Source of the DNA: Spartobacteria bacterium
Lineage (GTDB): Bacteria; Verrucomicrobiota; Verrucomicrobiia; Chthoniobacterales; UBA10450
Length of the DNA: 64,000 nucleotides
Assembly: GCA_003134785.1 (NCBI GenBank)
Contig: PLCN01000019.1
Location: 217,699 to 281,698, forward strand
Direction: 5' to 3'
Shown: one piece after another, positions 9,542 to 18,846 of the stretch
Position numbering within the stretch: position 1 is the stretch's first letter
Layout of the letters: every line of letters begins with the position of its first letter
Translations under genes and position numbers: made by a program
The notes under the pieces: model-generated
Seen by the model: only the letters and a program-made list of their open reading frames with translations
Database searches by the model: none
Told to the model about the DNA's origin: nothing

Positions 9542-10270
9542 TTGATTCCGCAGCCGCCGGCACTGGTCTGTCAGATTTGCAAGCAACCGATATCGCCGCA
9601 AAACGGCACGATCGGCGAGGTGGTCCGTCCATCGCTTTCAGCCTTCATCAAAAAGAAAGACCCGGCGTGGGACGGTAAGGGTTTTATCTGCTTCGACGAT
9701 CTCGGGAAGTTCCGCCGGGATTACGTGAAGGAAGTCCTGGAGGACGAAATTGGTGAGCTGTCGGCGCTCGATCAGGAGGTCGTCGAAAGCCTGCAAGCGC
9801 ACGAAATTCTCTCGAGCGATATCAGCAAGCAGTTCGAGAAGAAACTCACCTTCGGCGAGCGGCTTTCCGATACCATCGCGGCCTTTGGCGGGAGCTGGAC
9901 TTTCATCATCTTCTTCAGCGTCGTCCTGCTGCTCTGCATCCTGATCAACAGTTTCATTTTGGCGACGCGAGCATTTGATCCCTATCCGTACATCTTGATG
10001 AATTTGGTTCTCTCCGCACTCGCAGCGCTGCAGGCGCCGGTCATCATGATAAGCCAAAATCGAGGCGAGGCGCGAGATCGTGCGCGCGGTGAAAACGATT
10101 ACAAGGTCAATCTAAAAGCCGAGCTCGAAATCCGGCACCTCCACGAAAAAATCGATCACCTGCTTCGCCGCCAGTACAACCGCCTTTTCGAGATTCAACA
10201 GATCCAAATAGAGCTGCTGGAAGAGCTGACCCGCAAGAGCGAGAAGACGCCGCCTGCTCCCGCCACGTAG
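9542..10270 (+). CDS. DUF1003 domain-containing membrane protein
   Basis: A protein of 242 aa. A Cys pair (CQIC) near residue 10 suggests a small metal-binding N-terminal knob. The DUF1003 core follows with two TM helices (WTFIIFFSVVLLLCILI, and PYPYILMNLVLSALAALQAP) separated by a short loop. The C-terminus is a charged, probably coiled-coil tail (LHEKIDHLLRRQYNRLFE). DUF1003 proteins are small inner-membrane proteins of unknown function. The frame opens with TTG at 9542; an in-frame ATG is not available upstream, so the start is uncertain. Confidence 0.85.
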   Translation: MIPQPPALVCQICKQPISPQNGTIGEVVRPSLSAFIKKKDPAWDGKGFICFDDLGKFRRDYVKEVLEDEIGELSALDQEVVESLQAHEILSSDISKQFEKKLTFGERLSDTIAAFGGSWTFIIFFSVVLLLCILINSFILATRAFDPYPYILMNLVLSALAALQAPVIMISQNRGEARDRARGENDYKVNLKAELEIRHLHEKIDHLLRRQYNRLFEIQQIQIELLEELTRKSEKTPPAPAT

Positions 10271-10334
10271 CGAAATCGTCCATTCGCTATATTTCCATTG
10301 AAGAGCGTGGGGCAACACCGGAGCGTTACGCCCG

Positions 10335-12335
10335 ATGTCCCGCGAATACACGCTCCAGCGCGCCCCGCACGCGACCGCGATCAACATTGATTACGCGTCG
10401 GAGCTGAACGAGCAGCAGCTTGCGGCGGTGACGGCTTCGCCCGGGCCGCTGCTGGTGATCGCCGGGGCGGGCAGCGGGAAGACGCGCACCTTGACTTATC
10501 GCGTGGCGTATTTGCTCGAGAACGGCATCGATCCGCGGAATATTCTGCTGCTCACTTTTACGAACAAGGCCGCCCGGCAGATGGTCGAGCGCGTAGCTAA
10601 TCTCTTGCCGGTGGATTCAAGCGGGTTGTGGGGCGGTACCTTTCACTCGATCGGAAATCGGATGCTGCGCCGGCATGGGAGTGCCCTGGGGTATTCGAGC
10701 GGATTCAGCATCATGGACCGCGAAGATCAAAAAGATCTCATCAACACGGTCGTGGCGGCTGCCGGGATCAATCCAAAAGAGATGCGATTCCCGAAAGGCG
10801 ATGTCCTCGCGGAGATTTTTAGTTTTGTCATCAACACGGAGACGCCGATCGATGCGTTGCTCGCGGAAAAGTTTCCGTATTTCCTGCCCCTGCTCGAGCA
10901 GATCAAGGACGTGCACGCGCGCTACGAAAAAAAGAAGAAGTCCACGAACTCGATGGACTTCGACGATCTGCTCGAGAAAACGCTCCGGATGTTGAAAGAG
11001 CACGAAGAGATCGCGGCCTTTTACCGGCGTCAGTTCCAATTCATTTTGGTCGATGAATATCAGGACACGAACAAGATCCAGGCTGACTTCATCGACACGC
11101 TCGCCTCGGAGCATCGCAACGTGATGGTGGTGGGCGACGACGCGCAATCGATCTATTCGTGGCGCGGCGCGAATTTCAAAAACATTCTGGCCTTTCCGCA
11201 GCGCTATCCGGACGCGCAGGTCTTCAAGATCGAGATGAATTATCGGAGCGTGCCGGATATTCTCCGCGTGGCGAATGCCGCCATCGCCGCGAACGTGCAG
11301 CAATTTCGCAAGCAACTGAGCGCCACGCGACCTACGAATTCAGTCAAGCCGGGCGTCGTGGGACTGAACGACGGCAGCGAGCAGGCGCAATTCGTGGCCC
11401 AAAGGATTTTGGAACTGCGCGACGAAGGCGTGGACCTGAACGAGATCGCGGTTTTGTATCGGGCGCATTACCACGCGATCGAATTACAGCTCGAACTTTC
11501 GCGGCGTGGAATTCCCTACGTGATCACGAGCGGCGTTCGGTTCTTCGAGCAGGCGCATGTGAAAGACGTGACGGCATTCATCCGGTTCATCGCGAATCCG
11601 CGAGATGAAGTTGCGTTCAAACGGATGGTAAAATTGCTGCCCGGGATCGGGGGAAAAAACGCGGACAATCTTTGGCGCGCGTGGGAAGGCAAGTTGAACG
11701 AGCATGGAGACATCATCTCGTGGAGCGAGCGACTCCTGGCGATGGCCGTCGGCGCGAAATCGAAGAAATCGTGGGAGCAGCTCGCGCACACGCTCGATGA
11801 AATTGCGCCGGGCGGACAGCCGAACCCGCCGTCGGAAATGATCACGTCGATCGTGGAAGCGGTTTACGACGACTACGCGAAAGCGAATTTCACCAACTAC
11901 GAGCTGCGCCGGGAAGATCTGAACCAGCTCGCGGCTTTCGCGCGCCAGTTCAAGGATGTGCACGAATTTCTTTCCCAGCTGGCGCTGATCAGCAATATCG
12001 ATGCGGAGCCGGCCTTGGATCAAAACGCGGACAATGAAGCGGTCAATCTGTCATCGGTGCATCAGGCGAAGGGACTCGAGTATCACACAGTCTTCGTGAT
12101 CTGGCTGACCGACGGAATGTTCCCGAGCGCGCGCTCACTCGAAACGCGCGATGCGATCGAAGAAGAACGCCGGTTGTTCTATGTCGCGATCACGCGCGCG
12201 CGCGACGAGCTTTATCTAACGTATCCGCACATGCGCCTGAATGCGGGTTACGGCGACATGTTCCAGCGGCCTTCGCGTTTCCTCAAAGAGATTCCGACGC
12301 AACTGGTTGAGGACTGGCAGGTCCGGCGTGGTTGA
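10335..12335 (+). CDS. UvrD/PcrA-type ATP-dependent DNA helicase (SF1A)
   Basis: The 666-aa protein has the SF1A motifs in order. They are motif I GAGSGKTRTL near residue 47, motif II VDEYQDTN, motif III VGDDAQSIYSWRGA, motif IV EMNYRS, motif V HQAKGLEYHTVFV and motif VI VAITRARDELYL. Enzymes of this kind unwind DNA 3'-5' in excision repair and replication restart. The length is slightly short for UvrD/PcrA (about 720-750 aa), and the C-terminal Tudor-like tail seems absent. The first ATG gives MSREYTLQRAPH; the conserved Q-motif region (LNEQQLAAV) begins about 28 residues later. Confidence 0.93.
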   Translation: MSREYTLQRAPHATAINIDYASELNEQQLAAVTASPGPLLVIAGAGSGKTRTLTYRVAYLLENGIDPRNILLLTFTNKAARQMVERVANLLPVDSSGLWGGTFHSIGNRMLRRHGSALGYSSGFSIMDREDQKDLINTVVAAAGINPKEMRFPKGDVLAEIFSFVINTETPIDALLAEKFPYFLPLLEQIKDVHARYEKKKKSTNSMDFDDLLEKTLRMLKEHEEIAAFYRRQFQFILVDEYQDTNKIQADFIDTLASEHRNVMVVGDDAQSIYSWRGANFKNILAFPQRYPDAQVFKIEMNYRSVPDILRVANAAIAANVQQFRKQLSATRPTNSVKPGVVGLNDGSEQAQFVAQRILELRDEGVDLNEIAVLYRAHYHAIELQLELSRRGIPYVITSGVRFFEQAHVKDVTAFIRFIANPRDEVAFKRMVKLLPGIGGKNADNLWRAWEGKLNEHGDIISWSERLLAMAVGAKSKKSWEQLAHTLDEIAPGGQPNPPSEMITSIVEAVYDDYAKANFTNYELRREDLNQLAAFARQFKDVHEFLSQLALISNIDAEPALDQNADNEAVNLSSVHQAKGLEYHTVFVIWLTDGMFPSARSLETRDAIEEERRLFYVAITRARDELYLTYPHMRLNAGYGDMFQRPSRFLKEIPTQLVEDWQVRRG

Positions 12336-12343
12336 TTTTTTGG

Positions 12344-12803
12344 CCACGGATTGACACGGATGAAACACGGATAGGGAGATGTTGGAAATCGACGACGAAC
12401 ATCCGAGCAAGTTGCTCCACCGCGATATTACCGAACGGATTATCGGAGGCGCATTCGAGGTGCACGGCGAACTTGGATATGGATTTCTCGAACGTGTTTA
12501 TGAGCGGGCACTGCAAGTGGAGTTAATCCGACGCGGGTCCGCTGTGGAAATCGAAAAGCGCGTGCAGGTCCGTTACAAGGATGTCGTAGTCGGCGATTAT
12601 GATTCTGATTTGATTGTCGATGGGTGCGTGCTCGTCGAGTTGAAAGTCAATCCTCAGTATGATCGCCGCGATGAGGCGCAGCTCCTTAATGTGTTGAAGG
12701 CAACTGGGATCAAGGTCGGGCTTCTCGTCAATTTCGGGCGGACAAAAGTCGAGTACAAGCGCCTCGTCTTTTAAATCCGTGTTTCATCCGTGTTCATCCG
12801 TGG
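12344..12803. repeat. Inverted repeat bracketing the GxxExxY gene
   Basis: The left arm is about 12344-12372 (starts CCACGGATTGACACGGATGA) and the right arm about 12774-12803 (ends TTCATCCGTGTTCATCCGTGG). They are near-perfect reverse complements built from a repeated CACGGAT unit. The only gene between the arms is the GxxExxY protein. A gene-less version of the same pair lies at 14521-14600. Confidence 0.85.
12379..12774 (+). CDS. GxxExxY protein (PDDEXK_3-type putative nuclease)
   Basis: This 131-aa protein carries the family signature GFLERVY (GxxExxY) within FEVHGELGYGFLERVY. It also has a candidate PD-(D/E)xK centre: the Asp in DSDLIVDG followed by the ELK of VLVELKVNP. The family (Pfam PDDEXK_3) is widespread in Verrucomicrobiota, Planctomycetota and Myxococcota, and its function is unknown. 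The gene is 43 bases downstream of the helicase and lies entirely between the arms of an inverted repeat. That suggests it is either a mobile cassette or functionally tied to the repeat. GGGAG precedes the ATG. Confidence 0.9.
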   Translation: MLEIDDEHPSKLLHRDITERIIGGAFEVHGELGYGFLERVYERALQVELIRRGSAVEIEKRVQVRYKDVVVGDYDSDLIVDGCVLVELKVNPQYDRRDEAQLLNVLKATGIKVGLLVNFGRTKVEYKRLVF

Positions 12804-12819
12804 CTGAACTTTCCCCTGC

Positions 12820-14520
12820 ATGAATTTGTCGCCCGAGAAGAAAATCGCGGGAGTGCTGGCGCCGCTTTTCGCCTTGCGGACGGAGACAGATCTGGGCGTC
12901 GGCGATCTGGAGGCGTTGCGGCAGTTCATCGATTGGGCGGCGGCGATAGGGTTCAAGATCGTCCAGCTCCTGCCCATCAATGAAATGGGAGGCGACCATA
13001 GTCCGTACAACGCGATCAGTGCGGTGGCGTTGGAGCCGACCACGTTGCATCTCGCGCCCGGATCGCCGGTGGATCTCTCGCAAGAGGACTATGATGAGGT
13101 CATCGCGCAAAACGATCTCGAGAAGTTGCGGAAAGGGCCGGTTAAGCACGATCGCGTTCGCAGTTTGAAAATCGATCTGCTGAAAAAATCCTTCGCAAAT
13201 TTTTCGCGACGGGCCGACGAGGACGGCGCCTACACAACCGCGTTTGATGCTTTCTGCGAAACGGAAGCAGCGTGGCTGGTGGATTACGCGTTCTTCCGCG
13301 CTCTCATGGGAGAAAATGGCAACAGGGAAACCTGGGACCAATGGCGCGAGGAACATCGCACGGCGGATTCGGCGCGGGATTGGCTGGCGGCGCAATCTCC
13401 CGAGAAGCAGGCCTGGTTTGATGAACGTGCCAGATTCTATCGTTACGTGCAGTGGATCGCTCACTTACAATGGACGGCGATCAAATCGTACGCCGAGGAG
13501 CGCGGCGTTGGGCTGATGGGCGACATTCCGTTTGGGGTCAATTACTACAGCGCGGATGTTTATTCGCGCCGGGATGAATTCGCTTTGGATTGGTCCGGGG
13601 GTGCGCCGCCCGAGCCGTATTTCAAGGACGACGAGTTCACCCAAAAGTGGGGGCAGAACTGGGGAATTCCGCTTTATCGCTGGGACGTGATGCGAACGCG
13701 AGAGCTCGCCTGGTGGCGGCAACGAGTCCGCGGCGTGCGAAAGATTTTCCACGTCTTCCGGATCGATCACGTACTCGGCTTTTACCGGATCTACGCGTTC
13801 CCCTGGCGACCGGTGCTCAATCCGGAATTTCTCGCGCTCTCTTGGGACGAAATGCGTGAACGAACCGGCGGGGCGATTCCGCAATTCTATCCACGGGATG
13901 ATGCCACGTGGGAAAACTGCGAAGCGAATCGCCGCGAAGGCGAAGATTACTTGCGAGCCGTGCTGGAGGAGTCGGGCGAGACACGGGTGGTCGGTGAAGA
14001 TCTCGGCACGGTGCCGGACTACGTGCGGCCGAGCTTGCATTCGTTAGGCGCGGCTGGATTCAAAATTCCTCAATGGGAAGTGAAACACGGGCGCGTGACG
14101 CGCGGCGAAGATTATGAGCACTTGTCGGTGACCACTTACGCGACGCACGATCACAAACCGGTCCGCGCCATGTGGGACGAGGCCCAGGATAAGACAGCGG
14201 CGACGCAGGATCAGGCGCGGGAGGATCTGCGGAAGATCGCCGAGTTTGCCGGGATCGAGCCGCGCGAAGGACTCGATTATTTGCGCGATTTCTATCCAGC
14301 GATCATGAGCGCCCTGTTCAAAAGCAATGCCTGGATTGCAGTAGTCATGATCACCGATCTGCTCGGACGCAAGGATCGGTTTAACGTTCCGGGCACGGCG
14401 TCAAATTCGAACTGGAGCCGGCGAATGCAAAAGACGGTGGCGGGTTTGGACGCGAGCCCTGCGATCCGAAAGCGCCTCGCGGTCATTCGTGAACTTCTGG
14501 AGAAGACGCGGAGAATCTAG
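12820..14520 (+). CDS. malQ: 4-alpha-glucanotransferase (amylomaltase, GH77)
   Basis: A GH77 enzyme of 566 aa that transfers alpha-1,4-glucan segments during maltodextrin or glycogen metabolism in the cytoplasm. Visible family motifs are GDIPFGVNYYSADVY, FRIDHVLGFYRIY (region of the catalytic Asp nucleophile) and VVGEDLGTVP (catalytic Glu region). YATHDHKPVRAMW near residue 435 is the conserved third Asp region. No other glycogen gene is nearby. The start codon lies in the right arm's flank of the GxxExxY repeat. Confidence 0.93.
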   Translation: MNLSPEKKIAGVLAPLFALRTETDLGVGDLEALRQFIDWAAAIGFKIVQLLPINEMGGDHSPYNAISAVALEPTTLHLAPGSPVDLSQEDYDEVIAQNDLEKLRKGPVKHDRVRSLKIDLLKKSFANFSRRADEDGAYTTAFDAFCETEAAWLVDYAFFRALMGENGNRETWDQWREEHRTADSARDWLAAQSPEKQAWFDERARFYRYVQWIAHLQWTAIKSYAEERGVGLMGDIPFGVNYYSADVYSRRDEFALDWSGGAPPEPYFKDDEFTQKWGQNWGIPLYRWDVMRTRELAWWRQRVRGVRKIFHVFRIDHVLGFYRIYAFPWRPVLNPEFLALSWDEMRERTGGAIPQFYPRDDATWENCEANRREGEDYLRAVLEESGETRVVGEDLGTVPDYVRPSLHSLGAAGFKIPQWEVKHGRVTRGEDYEHLSVTTYATHDHKPVRAMWDEAQDKTAATQDQAREDLRKIAEFAGIEPREGLDYLRDFYPAIMSALFKSNAWIAVVMITDLLGRKDRFNVPGTASNSNWSRRMQKTVAGLDASPAIRKRLAVIRELLEKTRRI

Positions 14521-14600
14521 CCACGGATGAACACGGATTTTCACGGACAAAAGAGGGGTCTTTTCAAAATCCGTGTTTCATCCGTGTTCATCTGTGGCTA
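14521..14600. repeat. Compact inverted repeat, gene-less copy of the CACGGAT family
   Basis: Beginning one base after the malQ stop, CCACGGATGAACACGGATTT (left arm, 14521-14547) is matched by a right arm at 14569-14600 ending CATCCGTGTTCATCTGTGGC. The loop is about 20 bases. The arms are the same sequence family that flanks the GxxExxY gene 1.7 kb upstream. It would form a strong hairpin at the end of the malQ transcript. Confidence 0.85.
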
Positions 14601-14608
14601 AATAAATT

Positions 14609-15592
14609 ATGAACTCACCCATTAAAGTCGCGATCACTGGGGCTGCCGGGCAGATTGGTTATGCGCTCGTTTTTCGCGTGGCGTCAGGCGCGATGTTTGG
14701 TCTGGACCAGCCGGTCGCGTTGCACTTGATCGAAATCCCAGCCGGCTTCGAAGCGCTCAAGGGGGTTGTCATGGAATTGGATGATTGCGCTTTCCCGCTG
14801 CTGAAAAATGTCGTCGCCACGACCGATCTCGATGAAGGGTTTCGGGATGTGAATTGGGCGCTGCTCGTGGGGAGCGTCCCGCGCAAGGCCGGGATGGAGC
14901 GGAAGGATTTGCTCGGGATCAACGGCAAGATCTTCATCGGTCAGGGACAGGCGATCGAGAAGAATGCCGCGAGGGATGTCTGCATTCTCGTGATCGGAAA
15001 TCCGTGCAACACCAATTGTTTGATCGCGATGAATAATGCGAAATCGATTCCGCGGGACCGCTGGTTTGCCATGACGCGGCTGGATGAAAATCGGGCGAAG
15101 GCGCAGCTCGCGCAGAAAGCCGGCGTGGATGTCACCGAGGTGACCAACATGACCATCTGGGGGAACCACTCGGCGACGCAGTATCCCGATTCCTACAACG
15201 CGAAAATCAAAGACCACTCCGCCGCGGAAGTGATCAGCGATGAGTCGTGGCTGAAGGAGACGTTTATTCCGGCGGTGCAACAACGCGGCGCAGCGATCAT
15301 CAAAGCGCGCGGTTCTTCCTCCGCGGGGTCGGCCGCGAATGCGATTGTGGATACGGTGCGATCGCTCACCACCGATACGGCGGAAGGCGATTGGCATAGC
15401 GTCGCGGTTTGCTCGGATGGCAGCTACGGCATCGAGGAAGGATTGATCTGTTCGTTTCCGGTGCGCAGGCGCGGCGGGAAATGGGAGATCGTGCAGGATG
15501 TACCGTTGAATGAATTCGGCCGGGCGAAGACCGATGCATCGGTTGCGGAGTTGAAGGAGGAGAAGGCGCTGGTGGGTGAGCTAATCAGTTAA
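14609..15592 (+). CDS. mdh: Malate dehydrogenase (NAD-dependent)
   Basis: A 327-aa protein of the cytosolic-type MDH group. The N-terminal Rossmann motif [10 protein letters not shown] (GxxGxxG) is followed by [16 protein letters not shown], the substrate-binding mobile loop with Arg residues. [11 protein letters not shown] and [13 protein letters not shown] come next, and the catalytic His is in the [11 protein letters not shown] motif. It interconverts malate and oxaloacetate in the TCA cycle. The gene stands alone between malQ and the convergent purC. Confidence 0.95.
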   Translation: MNSPIKVAITGAAGQIGYALVFRVASGAMFGLDQPVALHLIEIPAGFEALKGVVMELDDCAFPLLKNVVATTDLDEGFRDVNWALLVGSVPRKAGMERKDLLGINGKIFIGQGQAIEKNAARDVCILVIGNPCNTNCLIAMNNAKSIPRDRWFAMTRLDENRAKAQLAQKAGVDVTEVTNMTIWGNHSATQYPDSYNAKIKDHSAAEVISDESWLKETFIPAVQQRGAAIIKARGSSSAGSAANAIVDTVRSLTTDTAEGDWHSVAVCSDGSYGIEEGLICSFPVRRRGGKWEIVQDVPLNEFGRAKTDASVAELKEEKALVGELIS

Positions 15593-15614
15593 GCAATCGC
15601 GCGGAAAAAAGCGG

Positions 15615-15769
15615 TGTCATCCCGAGCCGCGCAGACGGCGAGGGACCTCACGATGCTCAGGCGCTATCGCGTTACGGACGGCGTGTTCCTCGGATGACGC
15701 CGTAATGTTTTTCGAACGGCGGCACTACGGGTGCGAGGTCCCTCGCCGTCGGCGCGGCTCGGGATGACA
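15615..15769. repeat. Intergenic inverted repeat with arms of about 35 bp
   Basis: The left arm 15615-15650 begins TGTCATCCCGAGCCGCGC; the right arm 15735-15769 ends GCGCGGCTCGGGATGACA. The arms are nearly perfect reverse complements and enclose about 85 bases. It occupies the entire gap between the convergent mdh and purC genes, so it may serve as a bidirectional terminator. The sequence resembles dispersed repeats common in soil Verrucomicrobiota and Acidobacteriota. Confidence 0.85.
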
Positions 15770-15780
15770 GCAAAGACGCG

Positions 15781-16671
15781 CTAAGGCGATTCAGCGCCGA
15801 TCAGGCGTTCAAGAGCTTCGTGATATTTTTGCGAGGTCTTTTCAATGATCTCGGCTGGCAGCGATGGCGCGGGCGGCGTCTTATTCCAATCGATCGTCTC
15901 GAGATAATCGCGCACGAATTGTTTGTCGAAACTCGGAGGGCTCTGGCCGGCGACGTATTGATCGGCGGGCCAGAAGCGCGATGAATCGGGCGTGAGACAT
16001 TCGTCGATCAAGAGCAACTCGTTTTCGAAAAGGCCGAATTCAAACTTCGTATCGGCCACGATGATCCCGCATTTCGCCGCGTGCTGCCGGCCTGCTTCAT
16101 AAACCTTCAAACTCAAATCTCTGACGCGTTCCGCGACATCGACGCCGAGCAACCGGCAGCATTCCTTCCAATCGATGTTCTCGTCGTGGCCCACATCGTT
16201 CTTCGTGGAAGGAGTGAAGATCGGCTCAGGCAATTGGGACGCGAGCTTCAAGCCTGGCGGGAGTGTGACGCCGGAAGCCGTTCCACTCTTTTGATACTCC
16301 TTCCAGCCGGAGCCGGCGAGATAACCGCGGACGACACATTCGACCGGAAGCGGCTGCGCTTTGCGCACGATCATCGAACGGCCATGTAATTCATGGTGAT
16401 ACGGAGCGAGCGCGCGCGGAAATTTTTTGATGTCAGCGGTGATCATGTGGTTTTGCACAAACGTGAAACGCCGGAACCAAAAGGCGGAAAGCTGATTCAA
16501 GACCGCGCCCTTGCCGGGAATCGGATCGGGAAAAACGACATCAAACGCGGAGAGCCGATCGGTCGCGACGAAGAGCAAGGTGTCGCCGAGATCGAAGACT
16601 TCGCGGACTTTACCGCTGCGGAGTTTTTTTATTCCAGGAAGTTCGAGTGAAGTGATGGGTGCTGGTTGCAT
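15781..16671 (-). CDS. purC: Phosphoribosylaminoimidazole-succinocarboxamide synthase
   Basis: A 296-aa SAICAR synthetase that ligates aspartate to CAIR in purine synthesis. The N-terminus has GKVREVFDLGDTLLFVATDR and SAFDVVFPDPIPGKG, the ATP-binding and substrate loops. VECVVRGYLAGSGWKEY and LIVADTKFEFG-like segments (IIVADTKFEFGLFE), and LIDECLTPDSSRFWP, complete the family signature. It is a solitary purine gene here, transcribed leftward and convergent with mdh. Confidence 0.95.
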   Translation of the reverse strand: MQPAPITSLELPGIKKLRSGKVREVFDLGDTLLFVATDRLSAFDVVFPDPIPGKGAVLNQLSAFWFRRFTFVQNHMITADIKKFPRALAPYHHELHGRSMIVRKAQPLPVECVVRGYLAGSGWKEYQKSGTASGVTLPPGLKLASQLPEPIFTPSTKNDVGHDENIDWKECCRLLGVDVAERVRDLSLKVYEAGRQHAAKCGIIVADTKFEFGLFENELLLIDECLTPDSSRFWPADQYVAGQSPPSFDKQFVRDYLETIDWNKTPPAPSLPAEIIEKTSQKYHEALERLIGAESP

Positions 16672-16689
16672 GAAGTGTTAGGTCTGATT

Positions 16690-16765
16690 CAAATGAACGT
16701 CTGACGTCGAACTGAAGAATGAGTCAGCGTTGGACGTTCGACATTCGGCGTTCGACGTTCACCCT
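16690..16765. repeat. Degenerate tandem GACGTTCGACATTCGGCGTT-type repeat
   Basis: The 99-base gap between the divergent purC and rRNA methyltransferase genes consists mainly of imperfect units of the form GTTGGACGTTCGACATTCGG followed by CGTTCGACGTTC. The reverse-complement type (CCAACGTCCTACGTCCAACG) occurs at the end of gatA. No clear promoter hexamer could be separated from the repeat. Confidence 0.5.
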
Positions 16766-16770
16766 TCGCT

Positions 16771-17970
16771 ATGGCCGGCCTTGTCGTCAAACCTCGCGCG
16801 CGCATTTTGCACGGACACGACTGGGTGTTCTCCGGAGAAGTCCTCAAGGCATTTGGAAATCCCGCTGACGGTGAGGTCATTTCGCTCAAAGACGGGAAGG
16901 ATCATTTGATCGGCAGCGCGATTTATAACAGCAAATCGCAGATTGTGGCCCGGCGATTTTCGCGGCGACGACAAGACCTGGACCTCGATTTCTTTCAGCG
17001 TAGAATCGCGCAAGCAACGGAATATCGAAAGCGGCGCGGGGTCGATCTGCGACTCTGCCGGCTGGTCTGGAGCGAGAGCGATGGTTTGCCCGGCATGATC
17101 GTTGATCGCTACGGGGATCACGCGGTCTTGCAAACGCTGACACTGGCGATGGACATGCGGAAAGCCGTCATCGTGGAAGCTTTGAAAGCGGCAAGCGAAT
17201 CGCCCGCCTTGCAATCGATCATCGAGCGCAACGACGCGCCGGTCAGGCGGGCGGAAGGGATGGAGTTGCAGGTCGGCGTCCTATTGGGTGAAGCGCCGTC
17301 CGGGCCAGTCGTCATCGAGATCAATGGGACGCCAGAGAGGGCGTCGCTCCAATTGGAGATTGATCTCATGCATGCGCAGAAGACGGGATTTTATCTGGAT
17401 CAATTGGGACATTACGAAACCGTGGCGCGTTACGCGCCGGAGCGGCGGGTGCTGGATTGTTTTGCGAGTCAGGGGGCGTTCGCGCTCGCGTGTGCACGAG
17501 CAGGCGCGACGAAAGTGACGGCGGTGGAAGCGAGCGCGGATAGCATCGCCAGCGCACGCCGAAACGGAGAACGGAACCAGCTTTCGGTCGAGTGGATCGA
17601 GCAGGACGTTTTTCAATTCCTGCGCGCGGCGGAAAAGGCGGAAGCGGAATACGATCTAATTATTCTCGATCCGCCTTCCTTCACCAAAACGAAAGGCGGA
17701 TTGCACGACGCGTTGCGCGGGTATCGCGAGCTGCACGTGCGTGCATTCAAGCTCTTGTCGCGCGACGGAGTGCTTGCGACTTTCTCCTGCTCGCATCATG
17801 TGAGTGAAACGATCTTCAACCAGACGATCGCGGATGCGCTCGTCGATGCGCGACGATCGGCGCGACGGTTGCACCGGTTTGAGCAGGCGCTCGATCATCC
17901 AGTCCTTCCCACGTTGCCGGAAACGGAATACTTCAAGGGAGTGCTGCTCGAAATGATGCCCGGCAGATGA
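16771..17970 (+). CDS. Class I SAM-dependent rRNA methyltransferase (RlmI-like)
   Basis: The 399-aa protein begins with a PUA-type RNA-binding domain (LVVKPRARILHGHDWVFSGEV), then an EEHEE-like linker and a C-terminal Rossmann methyltransferase. SAM motif I is VLDCFASQGAFALACA; the catalytic-loop motif is IILDPPSFTKTKGG, and SCSHHVSE lies near the end. RlmI makes m5C1962 in 23S rRNA, and this family member is the likely orthologue, though substrate specificity is inferred. No partner genes adjoin it. Confidence 0.9.
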   Translation: MAGLVVKPRARILHGHDWVFSGEVLKAFGNPADGEVISLKDGKDHLIGSAIYNSKSQIVARRFSRRRQDLDLDFFQRRIAQATEYRKRRGVDLRLCRLVWSESDGLPGMIVDRYGDHAVLQTLTLAMDMRKAVIVEALKAASESPALQSIIERNDAPVRRAEGMELQVGVLLGEAPSGPVVIEINGTPERASLQLEIDLMHAQKTGFYLDQLGHYETVARYAPERRVLDCFASQGAFALACARAGATKVTAVEASADSIASARRNGERNQLSVEWIEQDVFQFLRAAEKAEAEYDLIILDPPSFTKTKGGLHDALRGYRELHVRAFKLLSRDGVLATFSCSHHVSETIFNQTIADALVDARRSARRLHRFEQALDHPVLPTLPETEYFKGVLLEMMPGR

Positions 17971-18002
17971 AGGCGCTGAAGTCGAGAACGCGGTGGGCGA
18001 TA

Positions 18003-18110
18003 ACCAAGGAGGGGCGGTTTACAAACCGCCCATCGTACGGTGCGGGTAAGATGGAAGAGTGAGCTTCGCCAAGAGGAAGGCGGGCGGTTTGTAAACCGCC
18101 CCTCCTTGGT
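18003..18110. repeat. Intergenic inverted repeat with arms of about 29 bp (GGCGGTTT family)
   Basis: The left arm 18003-18031 begins ACCAAGGAGGGGCGGTTTAC; the right arm 18082-18110 ends CCGCCCCTCCTTGGT. Each arm also contains its own palindrome (GGGCGGTTT..AAACCGCCC). A shorter relative lies at 24456-24487. It separates two unrelated methyltransferase genes. Confidence 0.85.
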
Positions 18111-18143
18111 CTTTCTTCCACGTCGCTTGGAGAATGGCGGTTT

Positions 18144-18824
18144 ATGGATTTAACTTCAGAGTTTGCGAAACTGGCGCCGTGGGTCTTCCAGTTTCGAATC
18201 GATGGCGCTGATTACGGCGGTGGCGTCAGCGCGGTCGGCGATCCGCGAGTCGATCAATTTTTTCGGTTCGCCCCGGGCGCCAAAACAATTTTGGAGCTGG
18301 GCTCGCTGGAAGGGGCACACACTTTCATTCTCGCGGAACGTCCCGGGATACAGCGAGTGCTCGCGCTCGAGGGCCGCGAGCTAAATCTGCGCAAGGCGAG
18401 GTTTGTCCAGGAACTGTTAAAGGTTCCTAACGTGGAATTCGCGCAGGCGAACTTGGAGAGCAGCGACCTCGCCGCGTTTGGAAAATTCGACGCGGTCTTT
18501 TGTTCGGGGCTCATTTATCACCTGCCCGAACCTTGGAAGCTGATCGCCCAACTTCGTTCGGCCGCGCCTACGCTATTTATCTGGACGCATTACGCGCCGG
18601 ACGCGGAAGCGGATGTTGTGCTCGGCGGTTTGCGAGGAAAAATCCACGGAGAAGGCGGCGCCGCGGAACCGCTCAGCGGTATGTCTCCTACTGCCACCTG
18701 GCTGACGTTGGGATCGTTGATCAGCTCGCTCACGACGAGTGGATATGGAAGCGTCCACGTAATCCATAACGACCTCACGCACGCGAACGGGCCGGCGGTA
18801 ACGATCGGCGCCACGATCAATTAG
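18144..18824 (+). CDS. Class I SAM-dependent methyltransferase, substrate unknown
   Basis: A 226-aa Rossmann-fold methyltransferase. Motif I is TILELGSLEGAHTF (ExGxxxG); the acidic end of the second strand is VLALEGRE, and the motif IV region reads FDAVFCSGLIYHLPEPW. This resembles methyltransferases found among glycosylation or natural-product genes. The next genes are glycosyltransferases, so a sugar or lipid substrate is possible but unproven. Confidence 0.85.
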   Translation: MDLTSEFAKLAPWVFQFRIDGADYGGGVSAVGDPRVDQFFRFAPGAKTILELGSLEGAHTFILAERPGIQRVLALEGRELNLRKARFVQELLKVPNVEFAQANLESSDLAAFGKFDAVFCSGLIYHLPEPWKLIAQLRSAAPTLFIWTHYAPDAEADVVLGGLRGKIHGEGGAAEPLSGMSPTATWLTLGSLISSLTTSGYGSVHVIHNDLTHANGPAVTIGATIN

Positions 18825-18846
18825 TTTTCGGCGAGAGCGATCGCGC

